64,000 bases of DNA from Elizabethkingia bruuniana (lineage in GTDB: Bacteria; Bacteroidota; Bacteroidia; Flavobacteriales; Weeksellaceae): positions 1,612,001 through 1,676,000 of the forward strand of contig NZ_CP014337.1 of NCBI RefSeq assembly GCF_002024805.1, in the 5' to 3' direction. Both the position numbers and the translations under genes were made by a program. Positions 42,399 to 50,145 of the stretch are shown in pieces (the first letter of the stretch is position 1; every line of letters starts with the position of its first letter). The notes beneath the pieces were generated by a model. That model was not told where the DNA came from. It did no database searches and was given only the letters and a program-made list of their open reading frames with translations.

Positions 42399-42935
42399 TT
42401 ATAAGACTCTTCTGGCACTTAGATAGGCTTTATTCCAATATTTTTCATTCAGCGAGGAGATCATCACCCCTTTGCTTGTAGAGGCATGAATGAAATTGAC
42501 TTCTCCATCTCTAATTGTATGGACAATTCCGACATGGGAAACACGTGAGCCTCCGGATGTTGCAAAAAATAAAAGATCTCCGGGAATTACATTTTTTATA
42601 GAAATTTCTCTGCCTTCACGAGACTGGTCTTCGGATCTTCGTGGAAGATTCACATCCTGACTGTCATATACCGTGGTAATAAATCCGGAGCAGTCCATAC
42701 CAGATCTTGTTACACCACCAAATTTATAGGGTGTCCCCATATAATCCTCTGCAGTACGTAAAAGCTTGTCTACTTTGCGGGAATTGCTTCCGCTGAAATT
42801 AGAATTAAGATTTCTTAAGGCATAGTTCTTACCATAGTTTTTCCCGCCCGTAGGTCTCTTGGTAACTACTTTGGAAGAAGAACATGAAATAATGAATAAA
42901 GAAAAAATACTGAGTAAGAATATCTTTTTTATCAT
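42399..42935 (-). CDS. NlpC/P60 cell-wall endopeptidase, lipoprotein
   Basis: A 178-aa protein with a lipoprotein signal (SLFIISCSSS). The NlpC/P60 domain is complete: GTPYKFGGVTRSGMDCSGFITTVY (catalytic Cys), LPRRSEDQSREGREI, PGDLLFFATSGGSRVSHVGIVH (catalytic His) and FIHASTSKGVMIS. It should cleave peptidoglycan stem peptides. Monocistronic; dapD starts 49 nt further on the same strand. Confidence 0.95.
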   Translation of the reverse strand: MIKKIFLLSIFSLFIISCSSSKVVTKRPTGGKNYGKNYALRNLNSNFSGSNSRKVDKLLRTAEDYMGTPYKFGGVTRSGMDCSGFITTVYDSQDVNLPRRSEDQSREGREISIKNVIPGDLLFFATSGGSRVSHVGIVHTIRDGEVNFIHASTSKGVMISSLNEKYWNKAYLSARRVL

Positions 42936-43039
42936 AGACCTAAAATTAAGAAAAATATAGATTACATAGGATTATAACGCATTTTTTTGTAAAAAATTTT
43001 GTACACGTCCAAAAAAATATTTACTATTGCAACTGCATC

Positions 43040-43113
43040 GGGGGATTGGCGCAGTTGGCTAGCGCGTTTGACTGGCAGTCAAAAGGTCACGGGTTCGAAT
43101 CCCGTATTCTCCA
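43040..43113 (+). tRNA. tRNA-Ala (anticodon GGC)
   Basis: The acceptor GGGGGAT pairs with ATTCTCC. The D-stem is GCGC/GCGC, the anticodon stem TTTGA/TCAAA with loop CTGGCAG (anticodon GGC), and the T-arm ACGGG-TTCGAAT-CCCGT. U8 is present; CCA is not encoded. Confidence 0.96.
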
Positions 43114-43263
43114 CTACTCCTATAAAAAATTGATTTACAATATTTTACTCTAGTAAATAATAGTAAAACTATTTTTCTCACTTACCCTAGTGTTCACAAT
43201 TAATGTGATAAATGAAAGACAATTTAGAATTGGGTATTTACTCACAAATGATCTAAAACAAGT

Positions 43264-43294
43264 CTGATCTGTATACATATATGATACAGATCAG
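43264..43294. repeat. Perfect 11-bp inverted repeat downstream of tRNA-Ala
   Basis: CTGATCTGTAT and its exact complement flank a 9-nt loop. No T tract follows. It lies in the 268-bp gap between tRNA-Ala and the 43383 gene, which otherwise only holds the terminator at 43356. Confidence 0.7.
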
Positions 43295-43355
43295 CAGAAA
43301 ATCAAATTCAAGTTCATCAACAAATTTCAGAAAGTTGATAAGAATTTCCAAAAAC

Positions 43356-43385
43356 AAGGGGCTTAATTGCCCCTTTTAATTTTTA
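43356..43385. terminator. Bidirectional terminator between tRNA-Ala and the 43383 gene
   Basis: AAGGGGC-TTAATT-GCCCCTT followed by TTTTAATTTTT on the plus strand and TTGTTTTT on the minus strand. It can serve a plus transcript from tRNA-Ala and the minus-strand gene ending at 43383. Confidence 0.75.
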
Positions 43386-43622
43386 AACAAGTGAAAGAAA
43401 TATTGCTATTAGCGAACCTATCCAGAATATCTTCCATTCATCTGATAATAACATCCACTTATCTTTTAAAGAGGATATTATAAAATACTCAACTGATATA
43501 ATTTTCCAATCTTGTTTTAAGTACAAGTCCAATTCTTTAGGTTTTACAAGCATAAATTCTTGTGTTGGTGGAAAATTATCACACTCCATTTTGTAAATAA
43601 AATACTTAATCATCTTCATCAA
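43383..43622 (-). CDS. Small hypothetical protein with C-terminal membrane segment
   Basis: A 79-aa ORF (starts at 43622, 43619 or 43613 are possible) rich in Lys and Trp. It has a cytosolic N-terminal part (FMLVKPKELDLYLKQDWKIISVEY) and a C-terminal hydrophobic helix (FWIGSLIAIFLSLV). A terminator hairpin follows its stop directly, which supports a real gene. No family recognised. Confidence 0.5.
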   Translation of the reverse strand: MMKMIKYFIYKMECDNFPPTQEFMLVKPKELDLYLKQDWKIISVEYFIISSLKDKWMLLSDEWKIFWIGSLIAIFLSLV

Positions 43623-43877
43623 TTTTCGAACTATCTCTAAAATAACGATAATATTCTGTTAATCAAAATATTTCACAAATTATTTACAAAAAATAAGCCT
43701 TCCAGCTACTCCAATGCGGAAATATATTTTTCCTTCTGCTTCAAGTTTTCCATAATAAGCTTTACATTAAGCTATTTCAGAATAGGACAAGAAGAAGTCA
43801 ATGTCCACTAAATTGCATTTTTTGTATTTTTAACTATTTATATTATAACCTATTTTAGAAAATAATGCTACTAATAG

Positions 43878-44690
43878 ATGAAGAAAATATTTGAAACATT
43901 CAAGCCGGAAAATCCCATTATCAAAAAGTATGTTAACTATTACTACCTGGATATAAAACCTGACAATGAAATCAATGAATTTCAATGCTTTCCTCATTTT
44001 AACAATACAATATCGATCTATAAATCCCATACCCGATTAGGGGGCGGAGAAATGGTTTTTGAGCAAACAGCGCCACCATTTCAGATTTTCACACCAATTC
44101 GAACAACAGTTCTGAATGTAAAACAACTGGGAAAAGTTGAGAGAATCGTCATTATCTTTCACCCTCTTGGAATCCAGCAATTTTATAAGAATTTAGATTT
44201 TTCAGAGTATATCACAGATTATGAATTTTTCACTCAAACTGAACTTAGAAAAATTTTCTCACTATATGCAACAGATGTACTTACCAGTTTATTGGATAGC
44301 TTTTTAGAGGAGAGATTTGAGAAATTTGAAAACATAATCCTTGACAAATCCATAGAATATATATTCCGCTATTATGAAGAATTTTCAGTTACAGAACTGT
44401 CAAATGAGCTCCAAATCAGCAGGCAACATCTAAATCGGCTTTTTCAGCAACATTTAGGTGTTTCCGTAAAAAAGCTTCACGAAATAGTACTTTTCAGGCA
44501 AACTATAAATAAAAAACTTTTTGAAAAGTCTAATGGAAGTTTCACCCAATTGGCCTATGAGTTTAATTTCAATGATCAATCTCATTTCAACAAAACATAT
44601 AAAAACCTAACTGCAAATTCTCCAAAATCTTTTTTTGCAAGAGGAACTATTTTGGGGAAAGAAGACACATTCTGGCATTTGAAACCTTAA
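43878..44690 (+). CDS. AraC-family transcriptional regulator
   Basis: A 270-aa regulator. The N-terminal sensor (FKPENPIIKKYVNYYYLD, FIFTPIRTT-like and VERIVIIFHPLGIQQFY segments) is the DUF6597-type domain common in Bacteroidetes. The C-terminal double helix-turn-helix is complete: FSVTELSNELQISRQHLNRLFQQHLGVSVKKLHEIVLFRQ, then FTQLAYEFNFNDQSHFNKTYKNLTANSPKSF. It is the nearest regulator upstream of the double-glycine peptide array, 78 nt from the first peptide gene. Control of that array is inference. Confidence 0.92.
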   Translation: MKKIFETFKPENPIIKKYVNYYYLDIKPDNEINEFQCFPHFNNTISIYKSHTRLGGGEMVFEQTAPPFQIFTPIRTTVLNVKQLGKVERIVIIFHPLGIQQFYKNLDFSEYITDYEFFTQTELRKIFSLYATDVLTSLLDSFLEERFEKFENIILDKSIEYIFRYYEEFSVTELSNELQISRQHLNRLFQQHLGVSVKKLHEIVLFRQTINKKLFEKSNGSFTQLAYEFNFNDQSHFNKTYKNLTANSPKSFFARGTILGKEDTFWHLKP

Positions 44691-44734
44691 TTTCTGATGT
44701 TCCATTTTTACAATTTTTTATTTATTGCCTTGTT

Positions 44735-44742
44735 TACTTTTG
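44735..44742 (+). promoter_or_regulatory. Probable promoter of the first peptide gene
   Basis: TACTTTTG matches TAnnTTTG and lies 26 nt before ATG 44769, giving a short leader. Confidence 0.5.
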
Positions 44743-44768
44743 AACCTGTATAATTAAATATTAAAAAC

Positions 44769-44915
44769 ATGAAAAAGTTAAAAAAACTAAAAAGAGAAGA
44801 TTTAAAAAAAATTAATGGCGGTGAAACAGAAATTGAATTAATATGCCCACCTAGATATGTTTATTGTTTAGGTGTTTGTATGAACGGAAGAAAAAGTATT
44901 AATTGTCCAGGTTAA
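44769..44915 (+). CDS. Double-glycine leader, Cys-rich peptide precursor 1
   Basis: A 48-aa peptide. Residues 1-18 form a Lys-rich leader ending KREDLKKINGG, the double-glycine site cut by C39 peptidase exporters. The core (~30 residues) has four Cys (ICPP, YCLG, VCMN, NCPG). A terminator follows 4 nt after the stop. Unlike the other six peptides, it lacks the upstream TCAC-N6-GTGAA motif. Similar NGG-leader peptides in Chryseobacterium-group genomes are annotated bacteriocin-like; activity is unproven. Confidence 0.85.
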   Translation: MKKLKKLKREDLKKINGGETEIELICPPRYVYCLGVCMNGRKSINCPG

Positions 44916-44919
44916 ATCA

Positions 44920-44943
44920 CCCCCTCTTTATTGAGGGGTTTTT
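44920..44943 (+). terminator. Terminator of peptide gene 1
   Basis: CCCCTC-TTTATT-GAGGGG followed by five T. Confidence 0.9.
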
Positions 44944-45011
44944 ATTTCCTATTATGACATATTCCCACAGCTTTTTAATATTTTTTTTCACACAAATCTT
45001 AGTGCTAAACT

Positions 45012-45122
45012 TTGAACATTAAATATATCGCTCCACTAGGCGGTGACTACGACAATACCGATGACAAAAAGAAGGATTATAAACCTCAGGCTCCAGTTTA
45101 TCTTCAAGTGATAGGTTTTTGA
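45012..45122 (+). pseudogene. Possible gene remnant between peptide genes 1 and 2
   Basis: An open stretch with no ATG (only TTG 45012) encodes a composition unlike the AT-rich surroundings: IAPLGGDYDNTDDKKKDYKP, then QAPVYLQVIGF and a stop. It looks like the 3' end of a decayed gene. The rest of 44944-45283 holds only a CGG-GTTT-CCG palindrome and the peptide 2 promoter region. Confidence 0.3.
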
Positions 45123-45164
45123 ATATTTTCATTGTTGTAATATTTTATTGTTTCCGAATCTCCT

Positions 45165-45178
45165 TGCGGGTTTCCGCA
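45165..45178. repeat. Short palindrome, CGG-GTTT-CCG type
   Basis: TGCGG-GTTT-CCGCA, a perfect 5-bp inverted repeat about 105 bp upstream of peptide gene 2. It shares its core with 19772-19787 and 21800-21814. Confidence 0.45.
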
Positions 45179-45227
45179 CTTATTTACTAGATTATTTATC
45201 TAATTTCAATTATTTTTTTATGTTAAA

Positions 45228-45242
45228 TCACAGTATTGTGAA
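45228..45242 (+). promoter_or_regulatory. Shared peptide-gene operator motif, copy A
   Basis: TCAC-AGTATT-GTGAA, ending 41 nt before ATG 45284. The same layout precedes five other peptide genes in the window. TATATTTAC at 45250-45258 is a likely minus-7 element. Confidence 0.6.
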
Positions 45243-45283
45243 TATTATCTATATTTACAACTTAACCAACAAAATTTCAAATA

Positions 45284-45472
45284 ATGAAAAAGTTCAAGAA
45301 ATTAAATGCTAATAACGCACTAAACAGAAGTCAGTTGAAAACCATTAATGGAGGATATCAAATTCCAAGAGATACTTATGTTGCTTGTAATTGTGGAACC
45401 GGACCTTTTGGATTCGTAAAATTTGTTACAGCAGATGAAGCTGGAGCTAAAGAGTGTTTAGCTTCTTGCTAG
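45284..45472 (+). CDS. Double-glycine leader peptide precursor 2
   Basis: A 62-aa peptide. The leader is MKKFKKLNANNALNRSQLKT, followed by INGG (residues 21-24). The 38-residue core is the largest of the set and carries four Cys: a CNC pair, then Cys near the end (ECLASC). It also contains a Gly-rich GTGPFGF segment. It lies behind operator copy A, and a very strong palindrome follows. Maturation enzymes are not in the window. Confidence 0.85.
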   Translation: MKKFKKLNANNALNRSQLKTINGGYQIPRDTYVACNCGTGPFGFVKFVTADEAGAKECLASC

Positions 45473-45485
45473 TCATTTATTTAAT

Positions 45486-45519
45486 TAATTAAGGAGATAG
45501 AATTCTATCTCCTTAATTA
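45486..45519 (+). terminator. Terminator of peptide gene 2 (34-bp near-perfect palindrome)
   Basis: A fully self-complementary stretch centred on GAATTC (core AAGGAGATAG and its complement), followed by TTTTCC. It could work in both directions. Confidence 0.75.
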
Positions 45520-45639
45520 TTTTCCTCTCATTGTAAATTTCAACAGCTTTTTAATTGCTACCATGGCAGCTTCTTAACCAGTCTATGTATTTTTACAATA
45601 GGTATTTTATATAATTTTAATTATCCATACTATATTAAA

Positions 45640-45654
45640 TCACTTTATTGTGAA
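45640..45654 (+). promoter_or_regulatory. Shared peptide-gene operator motif, copy B
   Basis: TCAC-TTTATT-GTGAA, ending 42 nt before ATG 45697. TATATTTAC follows at 45661, as in copy A. Confidence 0.6.
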
Positions 45655-45696
45655 TTTAATTATATTTACTTGTTAACCAATTAAATAAATCTCAAA

Positions 45697-45867
45697 ATGA
45701 AAAAACTAACAAGAAAAGACAAAAAAAATATTATTGGAGCAGCTGTTAACGTTGGAGATTGTAGAACTACTGGATGCAATAAAGGATATAATTGTTGTCC
45801 GATTGTTAAACGCCACAACTTAGTTTATGAGTGCGTAGAGGCTCCTAGTGGAAATTGCCCAAGCTAA
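45697..45867 (+). CDS. GA-type leader, Cys-rich peptide precursor 3
   Basis: A 56-aa peptide with a Lys-rich leader (MKKLTRKDKKNIIGA). The usual NGG is replaced by IGA, a Gly-Ala variant also cut by C39 peptidases in known bacteriocins. The core holds six Cys, including an adjacent pair (NCCP), spaced DC, GC, NCC, EC, NC. The leader similarity, operator copy B and the TTAACCAATTAAATAAAT upstream sequence place it in the same set. Confidence 0.8.
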   Translation: MKKLTRKDKKNIIGAAVNVGDCRTTGCNKGYNCCPIVKRHNLVYECVEAPSGNCPS

Positions 45868-46079
45868 GAAAACATTTAAAGCCATAAGCCCAAAAAGCTA
45901 TAAATAAATAAATCAGTTACAGCTGTTTATTTATTTTACGAATTTTACTGTTTTTATTACAACTATACTCCTCCTCTTATTTCAAGAAAAGCTTATTAAT
46001 AGAGCTATTCAATTAAAACTAATAATACATATTTATGTGATTATGACGTTTTTATTATTATTTAATTTACAATAATATA

Positions 46080-46094
46080 TCACTATATGTAGAA
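46080..46094 (+). promoter_or_regulatory. Shared peptide-gene operator motif, copy C (degenerate)
   Basis: TCAC-TATATG-TAGAA, ending 33 nt before ATG 46128. The right half deviates (TAGAA for GTGAA), as in copy D. Confidence 0.45.
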
Positions 46095-46127
46095 TTACAT
46101 TTACAATCTAACCAAATAAATATTATT

Positions 46128-46283
46128 ATGAAAAAAATTCAGAAATCTGATTTAAGAAAAATCAATGGTGGTCAAGCTTGTTATATGGCACTTTGTCCGC
46201 AATGCAGTAATAACGATGGACCATATTATGCATGTATCCCAATAGGTGCAAGACCATTCGAAATATGTTGTCCATATGGATAA
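46128..46283 (+). CDS. Double-glycine leader, Cys-rich peptide precursor 4
   Basis: A 51-aa peptide with leader MKKIQKSDLRKINGG and a 36-residue core. The core reads LCPQCSNNDGPYYACIP and ends EICCPYG, with six Cys in all. It is a close paralogue of the peptide at 49488, sharing the CPxC...DGP...C-P...ICCP-x-G framework. It has its own leader and terminator. Confidence 0.85.
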   Translation: MKKIQKSDLRKINGGQACYMALCPQCSNNDGPYYACIPIGARPFEICCPYG

Positions 46284-46289
46284 TAAAAA

Positions 46290-46317
46290 AAGCCCTATTC
46301 CTAGGGCTTAATTTTTT
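46290..46317. terminator. Bidirectional terminator between peptide gene 4 and the 46316 lipoprotein
   Basis: AAGCCCTA-TTCC-TAGGGCTT, an 8-bp perfect stem, with AT tracts on both sides (AATTTTTTAT on plus, poly-T on minus). Confidence 0.9.
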
Positions 46318-46546
46318 ATTTAGGTCTATCCGATTTTGTTGGATCTATTGTTTCTGATGGGTTTAACAAAACGGTTTTTGCCTCTGCAGTTTTAGCTGGT
46401 TGCGTTTTTTTCAGCTTAATTTTATTGGAAATGTTCTTAATTGATACAGAAGCATCAGCATTAACTGAATCCTGGTCTCTGTCAGTTGTACAAGCAATAG
46501 TCGTGCTTAGTACAAAAACTGAAAAAATTAGTAGTTTTATTTTCAT
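46316..46546 (-). CDS. Small hypothetical lipoprotein
   Basis: A 76-aa protein with a lipoprotein signal (LIFSVFVLSTTIAC), then a short Asp/Ser-rich and Lys/Thr-rich mature part (KIKLKKTQPAKTAEAKTVLL). It has no recognisable domain and is probably disordered. Convergent with peptide gene 4, sharing its terminator. Confidence 0.6.
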   Translation of the reverse strand: MKIKLLIFSVFVLSTTIACTTDRDQDSVNADASVSIKNISNKIKLKKTQPAKTAEAKTVLLNPSETIDPTKSDRPK

Positions 46547-46695
46547 GTCATATATTTTGATCGGACGTAAAAATACTAATTCCTATTATATAATTTACAT
46601 TTAATAATAATTATTGTTATTACTTTTTAAATAATCTTTGTAAATGTTCTATTAATCCCGCTCAATACTGCTTATTATGCATATTTAATATATAG

Positions 46696-48009
46696 TTAAT
46701 GAATATAATATCTCATACCAAATTCCAGATTCATATTCAGTGGTCTGTCTTTATATAGAGTTCTAACATCACTACCATCATTAAAATAATAACGTAAGCC
46801 AGGTTCTAAGTAGAAACCAAAATTTTTATAAACTTTGTATTGCACACCCAATCCAACATTTAATGAGGTTTGCAGCGAATTTATTCTAATTTTTGATGAT
46901 GTACTTTCCTTTGTCTGGTGATGAACGATATAATTTGTATTTATGATTCCGGATATTGATTTTTCAATTTGTACACCAGCACCAGCATAAGCAGCTAAGT
47001 TTCCTTTCTGCCAAATATTATAATTAACCTGCACAGGAACTCCAATGTACTTTATAACCTGTTCACTTTTAATTAAGTTTGCATCAGTCCCGGATAGAAG
47101 ATCTGAAGTAAGTTTTGTATATGTAAGTCCGGTTGTAACAGACCACTTATCATTCAACCGATAAGAAACTGACAAGCCAATTCTTATCGGAAGTCGGTGT
47201 TTTATATTAGTATTAACATCCTGATTCATGTTCTCGGATAATATTTCGGATACTGGGCTTCCGGAAGTCTCTACTCCATCATTTGGCAATGTCTCAAGTG
47301 GCCCATTCATCAGAGTATAACCTTTTTGAGTCGAAGAATTGGATGCTGTTTGTCGGGAAGTAAAGTTTAATGTCCATTTACTATCGAGAATAGATTTACT
47401 TTTTAGATCATCATTCTCAATCCTGACAAAATCTCCACCCGAAGGCAGCCCGGCTATTGATGAAGTCATCTCATTCTTATTCTTCATTGCAAAGGCCAAA
47501 GCCAATTCTTCTGGTTTATTTACAACATCTTTCTTAATCTCATTAAGCTTATGTTCGTTTTTATAAATTGATTCTATACTTTTATTTTGTGTTCTTAAAC
47601 TTATTGTAATCTGATTATTTATTACACTGTTGGCAATAGTATGCGAAATATTGCTATCATCAGCTTTATAATTAACATCTTGTATATTTTTCTTTATTCC
47701 TTCATTCACAGGATGGACTGATAAATCATACTCTGCAGATTTACTACTTATATGTTTATCAAAAGTTTCATTATTGATTACTTCTTTTTCATCATAGAAG
47801 AATATTAGAGAAACCACTAGTGCAATTGTCGCTGCAATACCTATCGTATTTATTATATGGCTTAATTTGAATCTTACTTTCTGCTTATGATAATCATTTG
47901 TATTTTCCGGGAATATTTCATTTTCAATACTCTCCCATAATCCTTCCGGCGGATTGTTTTCATGACCTTCAATTTTATTCTTCAGGTCTATTAACCATTT
48001 GTCTTTCAT
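46696..48009 (-). CDS. Anti-sigma-like protein with C-terminal outer-membrane-type beta-barrel
   Basis: A 437-aa protein. Residues 1-50 are cytosolic (WLIDLKNKIEGHENNPPEGLWESIENEIFP). One transmembrane helix follows (about 52-70, IINTIGIAATIALVVSLIFFY), then a ~190-residue low-complexity periplasmic linker. The C-terminal ~170 residues are strand-rich and PorT/OmpW-like (IRIGLSVSYRLNDKWSVTTGLTYTKL, LNVGLGVQYKVYKNFGFYLEPGLRYYF). The first half has the layout of anti-sigma factors. The gene overlaps the ECF sigma gene by 4 nt, supporting that role. How a barrel-like domain is accommodated behind an inner-membrane helix is unclear. Confidence 0.75.
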   Translation of the reverse strand: MKDKWLIDLKNKIEGHENNPPEGLWESIENEIFPENTNDYHKQKVRFKLSHIINTIGIAATIALVVSLIFFYDEKEVINNETFDKHISSKSAEYDLSVHPVNEGIKKNIQDVNYKADDSNISHTIANSVINNQITISLRTQNKSIESIYKNEHKLNEIKKDVVNKPEELALAFAMKNKNEMTSSIAGLPSGGDFVRIENDDLKSKSILDSKWTLNFTSRQTASNSSTQKGYTLMNGPLETLPNDGVETSGSPVSEILSENMNQDVNTNIKHRLPIRIGLSVSYRLNDKWSVTTGLTYTKLTSDLLSGTDANLIKSEQVIKYIGVPVQVNYNIWQKGNLAAYAGAGVQIEKSISGIINTNYIVHHQTKESTSSKIRINSLQTSLNVGLGVQYKVYKNFGFYLEPGLRYYFNDGSDVRTLYKDRPLNMNLEFGMRYYIH

Positions 48010-48575
48010 AGCCCTTTATTTTTTAATTGTTTGCATGTATTAATTTGATGCACAAGCTTTCTTTTTGCTTTATGTAACTGAGAAGCCGATGAGCCTTCAC
48101 TTATCGAAAGTAACTCTGCAATTTCCCTGTGTGACTTACTTTCAAACACATACAGATTAAAAACAATTCTGTAACCATCAGGTAATGATCTTATCATTGT
48201 GAGCAAATCTTCCATAGAAAAATCAGTTAACTCTGGTTCTTCATCATTATCCAAGATTGTAAGCTCTTCATCAGCTACTGAAAATTCCATCTTTGAAAAT
48301 TTTCTTATGTATTGTAAAACCTCATTAATAATTATACGCATTATCCAGGCTTTCAAAGAGCCTGGTCCCATGTATTTAAAAGAATCTATACTATGAAACA
48401 TTTTTATAAAGCCATTTTGCAGTACATCGTGTATATCATCCTGCCCTTTCAGGTATCTCCTGCATACAGATGTAAGCTCCCTTGAATAAGAATTGTATAA
48501 TTCCTTCCAGGCTGTTTGTTCTTTTATAACTAATCGTTTCACCAGCCTTATTTCTGGGTTATCTTCTTGAGGCAT
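48006..48575 (-). CDS. ECF-subfamily RNA polymerase sigma factor
   Basis: A 189-aa sigma-70-like factor. Region 2 is visible as WKELYNSYSRELTSVCRRYLKGQDDIHDVLQNGFIKMFHSIDSFKYMGPGSLKAWIMRIIINEVLQYIRK. Region 4 is LPDGYRIVFNLYVFESKSHREIAELLSISEGSSASQLHKAKRKL. It is the first gene of a two-gene operon with the anti-sigma-like barrel protein. Its regulon is unknown; it sits in the middle of the leader-peptide array. Confidence 0.93.
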   Translation of the reverse strand: MPQEDNPEIRLVKRLVIKEQTAWKELYNSYSRELTSVCRRYLKGQDDIHDVLQNGFIKMFHSIDSFKYMGPGSLKAWIMRIIINEVLQYIRKFSKMEFSVADEELTILDNDEEPELTDFSMEDLLTMIRSLPDGYRIVFNLYVFESKSHREIAELLSISEGSSASQLHKAKRKLVHQINTCKQLKNKGL

Positions 48576-48661
48576 TTATAGTATTCTCAAATTTAAATGA
48601 GTAAAAAGGGTGTACATACACTAACACTAGTATAAGTACACCCGGACAAATCTTATTTATC

Positions 48662-49255
48662 TTATTTCTTCAGCATTGCAAAATTATATATGATCTGATT
48701 AAAAGGAGTAACTGCAGTGCTTTCAACAGTTATTTTAGGGGCTCCTAATTCCAGATTAAGATTTTGTGTATTAGTTTTAGCAAATATTCCTTGTTTGATC
48801 TGGGCAAATGTAACTGTTACTTTTTTATTTACCCCATCTATTGGAACTTGAAAAGTAAGATCTTTAGGTGAGAAGGTAAGCTCTACTTCCTTTTTTGATT
48901 TACTCAAAACTGCCGTATAACTAACTTCATATTTAACTTTACCAATTGAAGCTAAAGCCTGATTAGCTTTAGTAGGATCAGAAATTATTGAACTAATAAT
49001 CTCTTTCATCGGGAATTCGGTAAACGAAACAACATTTTTTTGAGCCGTAAAGGAAACATTAATTTCACTCTTAGTAGTACCTTGTGATATTCCTAACTTT
49101 CCGGCATAACTACCATTAACGTCTTCAACCTTTGGATCTCCGGGAACAGGATTTGGTCTTTTATCATTATCGCTTCTGCAATTTGAAAGAATAAAAGGAA
49201 TACTTAATAAAATGACAAGCTGTAAAAAAGCTTTCAGATTTATGAACTTTTTCAT
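48662..49255 (-). CDS. Lipoprotein, DUF4840-like
   Basis: A 197-aa lipoprotein (signal LLSIPFILSNC). After a charged spacer comes VNGSYAGKLGISQGTTKSEINVSFTAQ, a beta-rich domain. It ends ITVESTAVTPFNQIIYNFAMLKK. The GSYAGKL opening recalls DUF4840 lipoproteins of Bacteroidetes; this label is from memory. It is monocistronic on the minus strand. Confidence 0.65.
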   Translation of the reverse strand: MKKFINLKAFLQLVILLSIPFILSNCRSDNDKRPNPVPGDPKVEDVNGSYAGKLGISQGTTKSEINVSFTAQKNVVSFTEFPMKEIISSIISDPTKANQALASIGKVKYEVSYTAVLSKSKKEVELTFSPKDLTFQVPIDGVNKKVTVTFAQIKQGIFAKTNTQNLNLELGAPKITVESTAVTPFNQIIYNFAMLKK

Positions 49256-49431
49256 TTGAATTAATTGTTGATTAAAAAATTTCTACTTTGAGTACTCATT
49301 TATATAAATGCAACAATTTTAAATCCTTGCCTGACATTTAATAAAAATATTTCAAAACCATTAATATATACTCATCCCATAATGATAAGTATCTGAAAAC
49401 GTTAGTATTTAAATTTTTTATTAAAAACATA

Positions 49432-49446
49432 TCACAACTATTAGAA
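49432..49446 (+). promoter_or_regulatory. Shared peptide-gene operator motif, copy D (degenerate)
   Basis: TCAC-AACTAT-TAGAA, ending 41 nt before ATG 49488. The right arm has the same TAGAA deviation as copy C. Confidence 0.45.
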
Positions 49447-49487
49447 TTATGATTATCTTTATATTTAACCAAATAAATATTAGTATT

Positions 49488-49649
49488 ATGAGAAAAATTA
49501 CAAAAGCTGAACTGAAAAAAATCAATGGAGGTAGCGGCACCGGATGTATCAGAATGTTCTGTCCAGTTTGCAATGATGGTAATGGTCCTACCAGCATATG
49601 TCTGCCAAGGGGAACAGATCCATATCCAATATGTTGTCCAAATGGATAA
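49488..49649 (+). CDS. Double-glycine leader, Cys-rich peptide precursor 5
   Basis: A 53-aa peptide; ATG 49488 was chosen because the upstream in-frame codons from 49449 cover the conserved TTAACCAAATAAAT leader. Leader MRKITKAELKKINGG; the core contains MFCPVCNDGNGP and ends PICCPNG, with six Cys. It is paralogous to peptide 4. A strong terminator follows. Confidence 0.87.
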   Translation: MRKITKAELKKINGGSGTGCIRMFCPVCNDGNGPTSICLPRGTDPYPICCPNG

Positions 49650-49656
49650 AATAATT

Positions 49657-49690
49657 AAGCCCTCTTAATTGAGGGCTTTTATTTTTTTAT
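49657..49690 (+). terminator. Terminator of peptide gene 5
   Basis: AAGCCCTC-TTAATT-GAGGGCTT followed by TTATTTTTTTAT. Confidence 0.9.
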
Positions 49691-49776
49691 ATTCAGCATA
49701 AGCTTTGTTTTCTAAAAGCTTATTAAAAGTATTTCTAGGGATAAGCTTATTAAATTTCATTATGAAAAGTTGATGG

Positions 49777-49962
49777 CTACTGATCTTTCTTTTTATCTTT
49801 TTCTCTCCGAAATTCATTATCCGTCGACGGTGCGAGTCTCACCGTTCTGTTAATAGCCTTTGCTTTTTCCAGTATATCTCTGGCTTTTTGTAACTCCGAA
49901 TTTTTAGTCAAGTTCCCTAACCGATCAGAAATATTACCAATTTTAGACTTTTTCTTTGCCAT
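49777..49962 (-). CDS. Small basic hypothetical protein
   Basis: A 61-aa Lys-rich protein (start at ATG 49962 preferred over 49983). It carries a predicted helix NSELQKARDILEKAKAINR and a charged tail (FRREKDKKKDQ). No family recognised. The amphipathic helix composition suggests a real coding region, but there is no strong start signal. Confidence 0.45.
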   Translation of the reverse strand: MAKKKSKIGNISDRLGNLTKNSELQKARDILEKAKAINRTVRLAPSTDNEFRREKDKKKDQ

Positions 49963-50145
49963 ATATAATTTATTGATAATCAAGTTAGTTCTTTTAATTT
50001 AAATACTCCTACAATTGGTCTTTTATTTTAAATTATATTTACTTTGGTACTTCCTTTATTTTATTAAAAACAGACAAATATTCTTTAAACATCAGTATTT
50101 TGAATTTTTGCGACAAATAAATTTCACTTAAATGGGATTTATTTA

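Noticed and set aside
43040-43375. tRNA-Ala as the attachment site of an integrated element running rightwards
   Set aside because: No integrase, no repeated tRNA 3' end and no phage genes were seen in the following accessory region.
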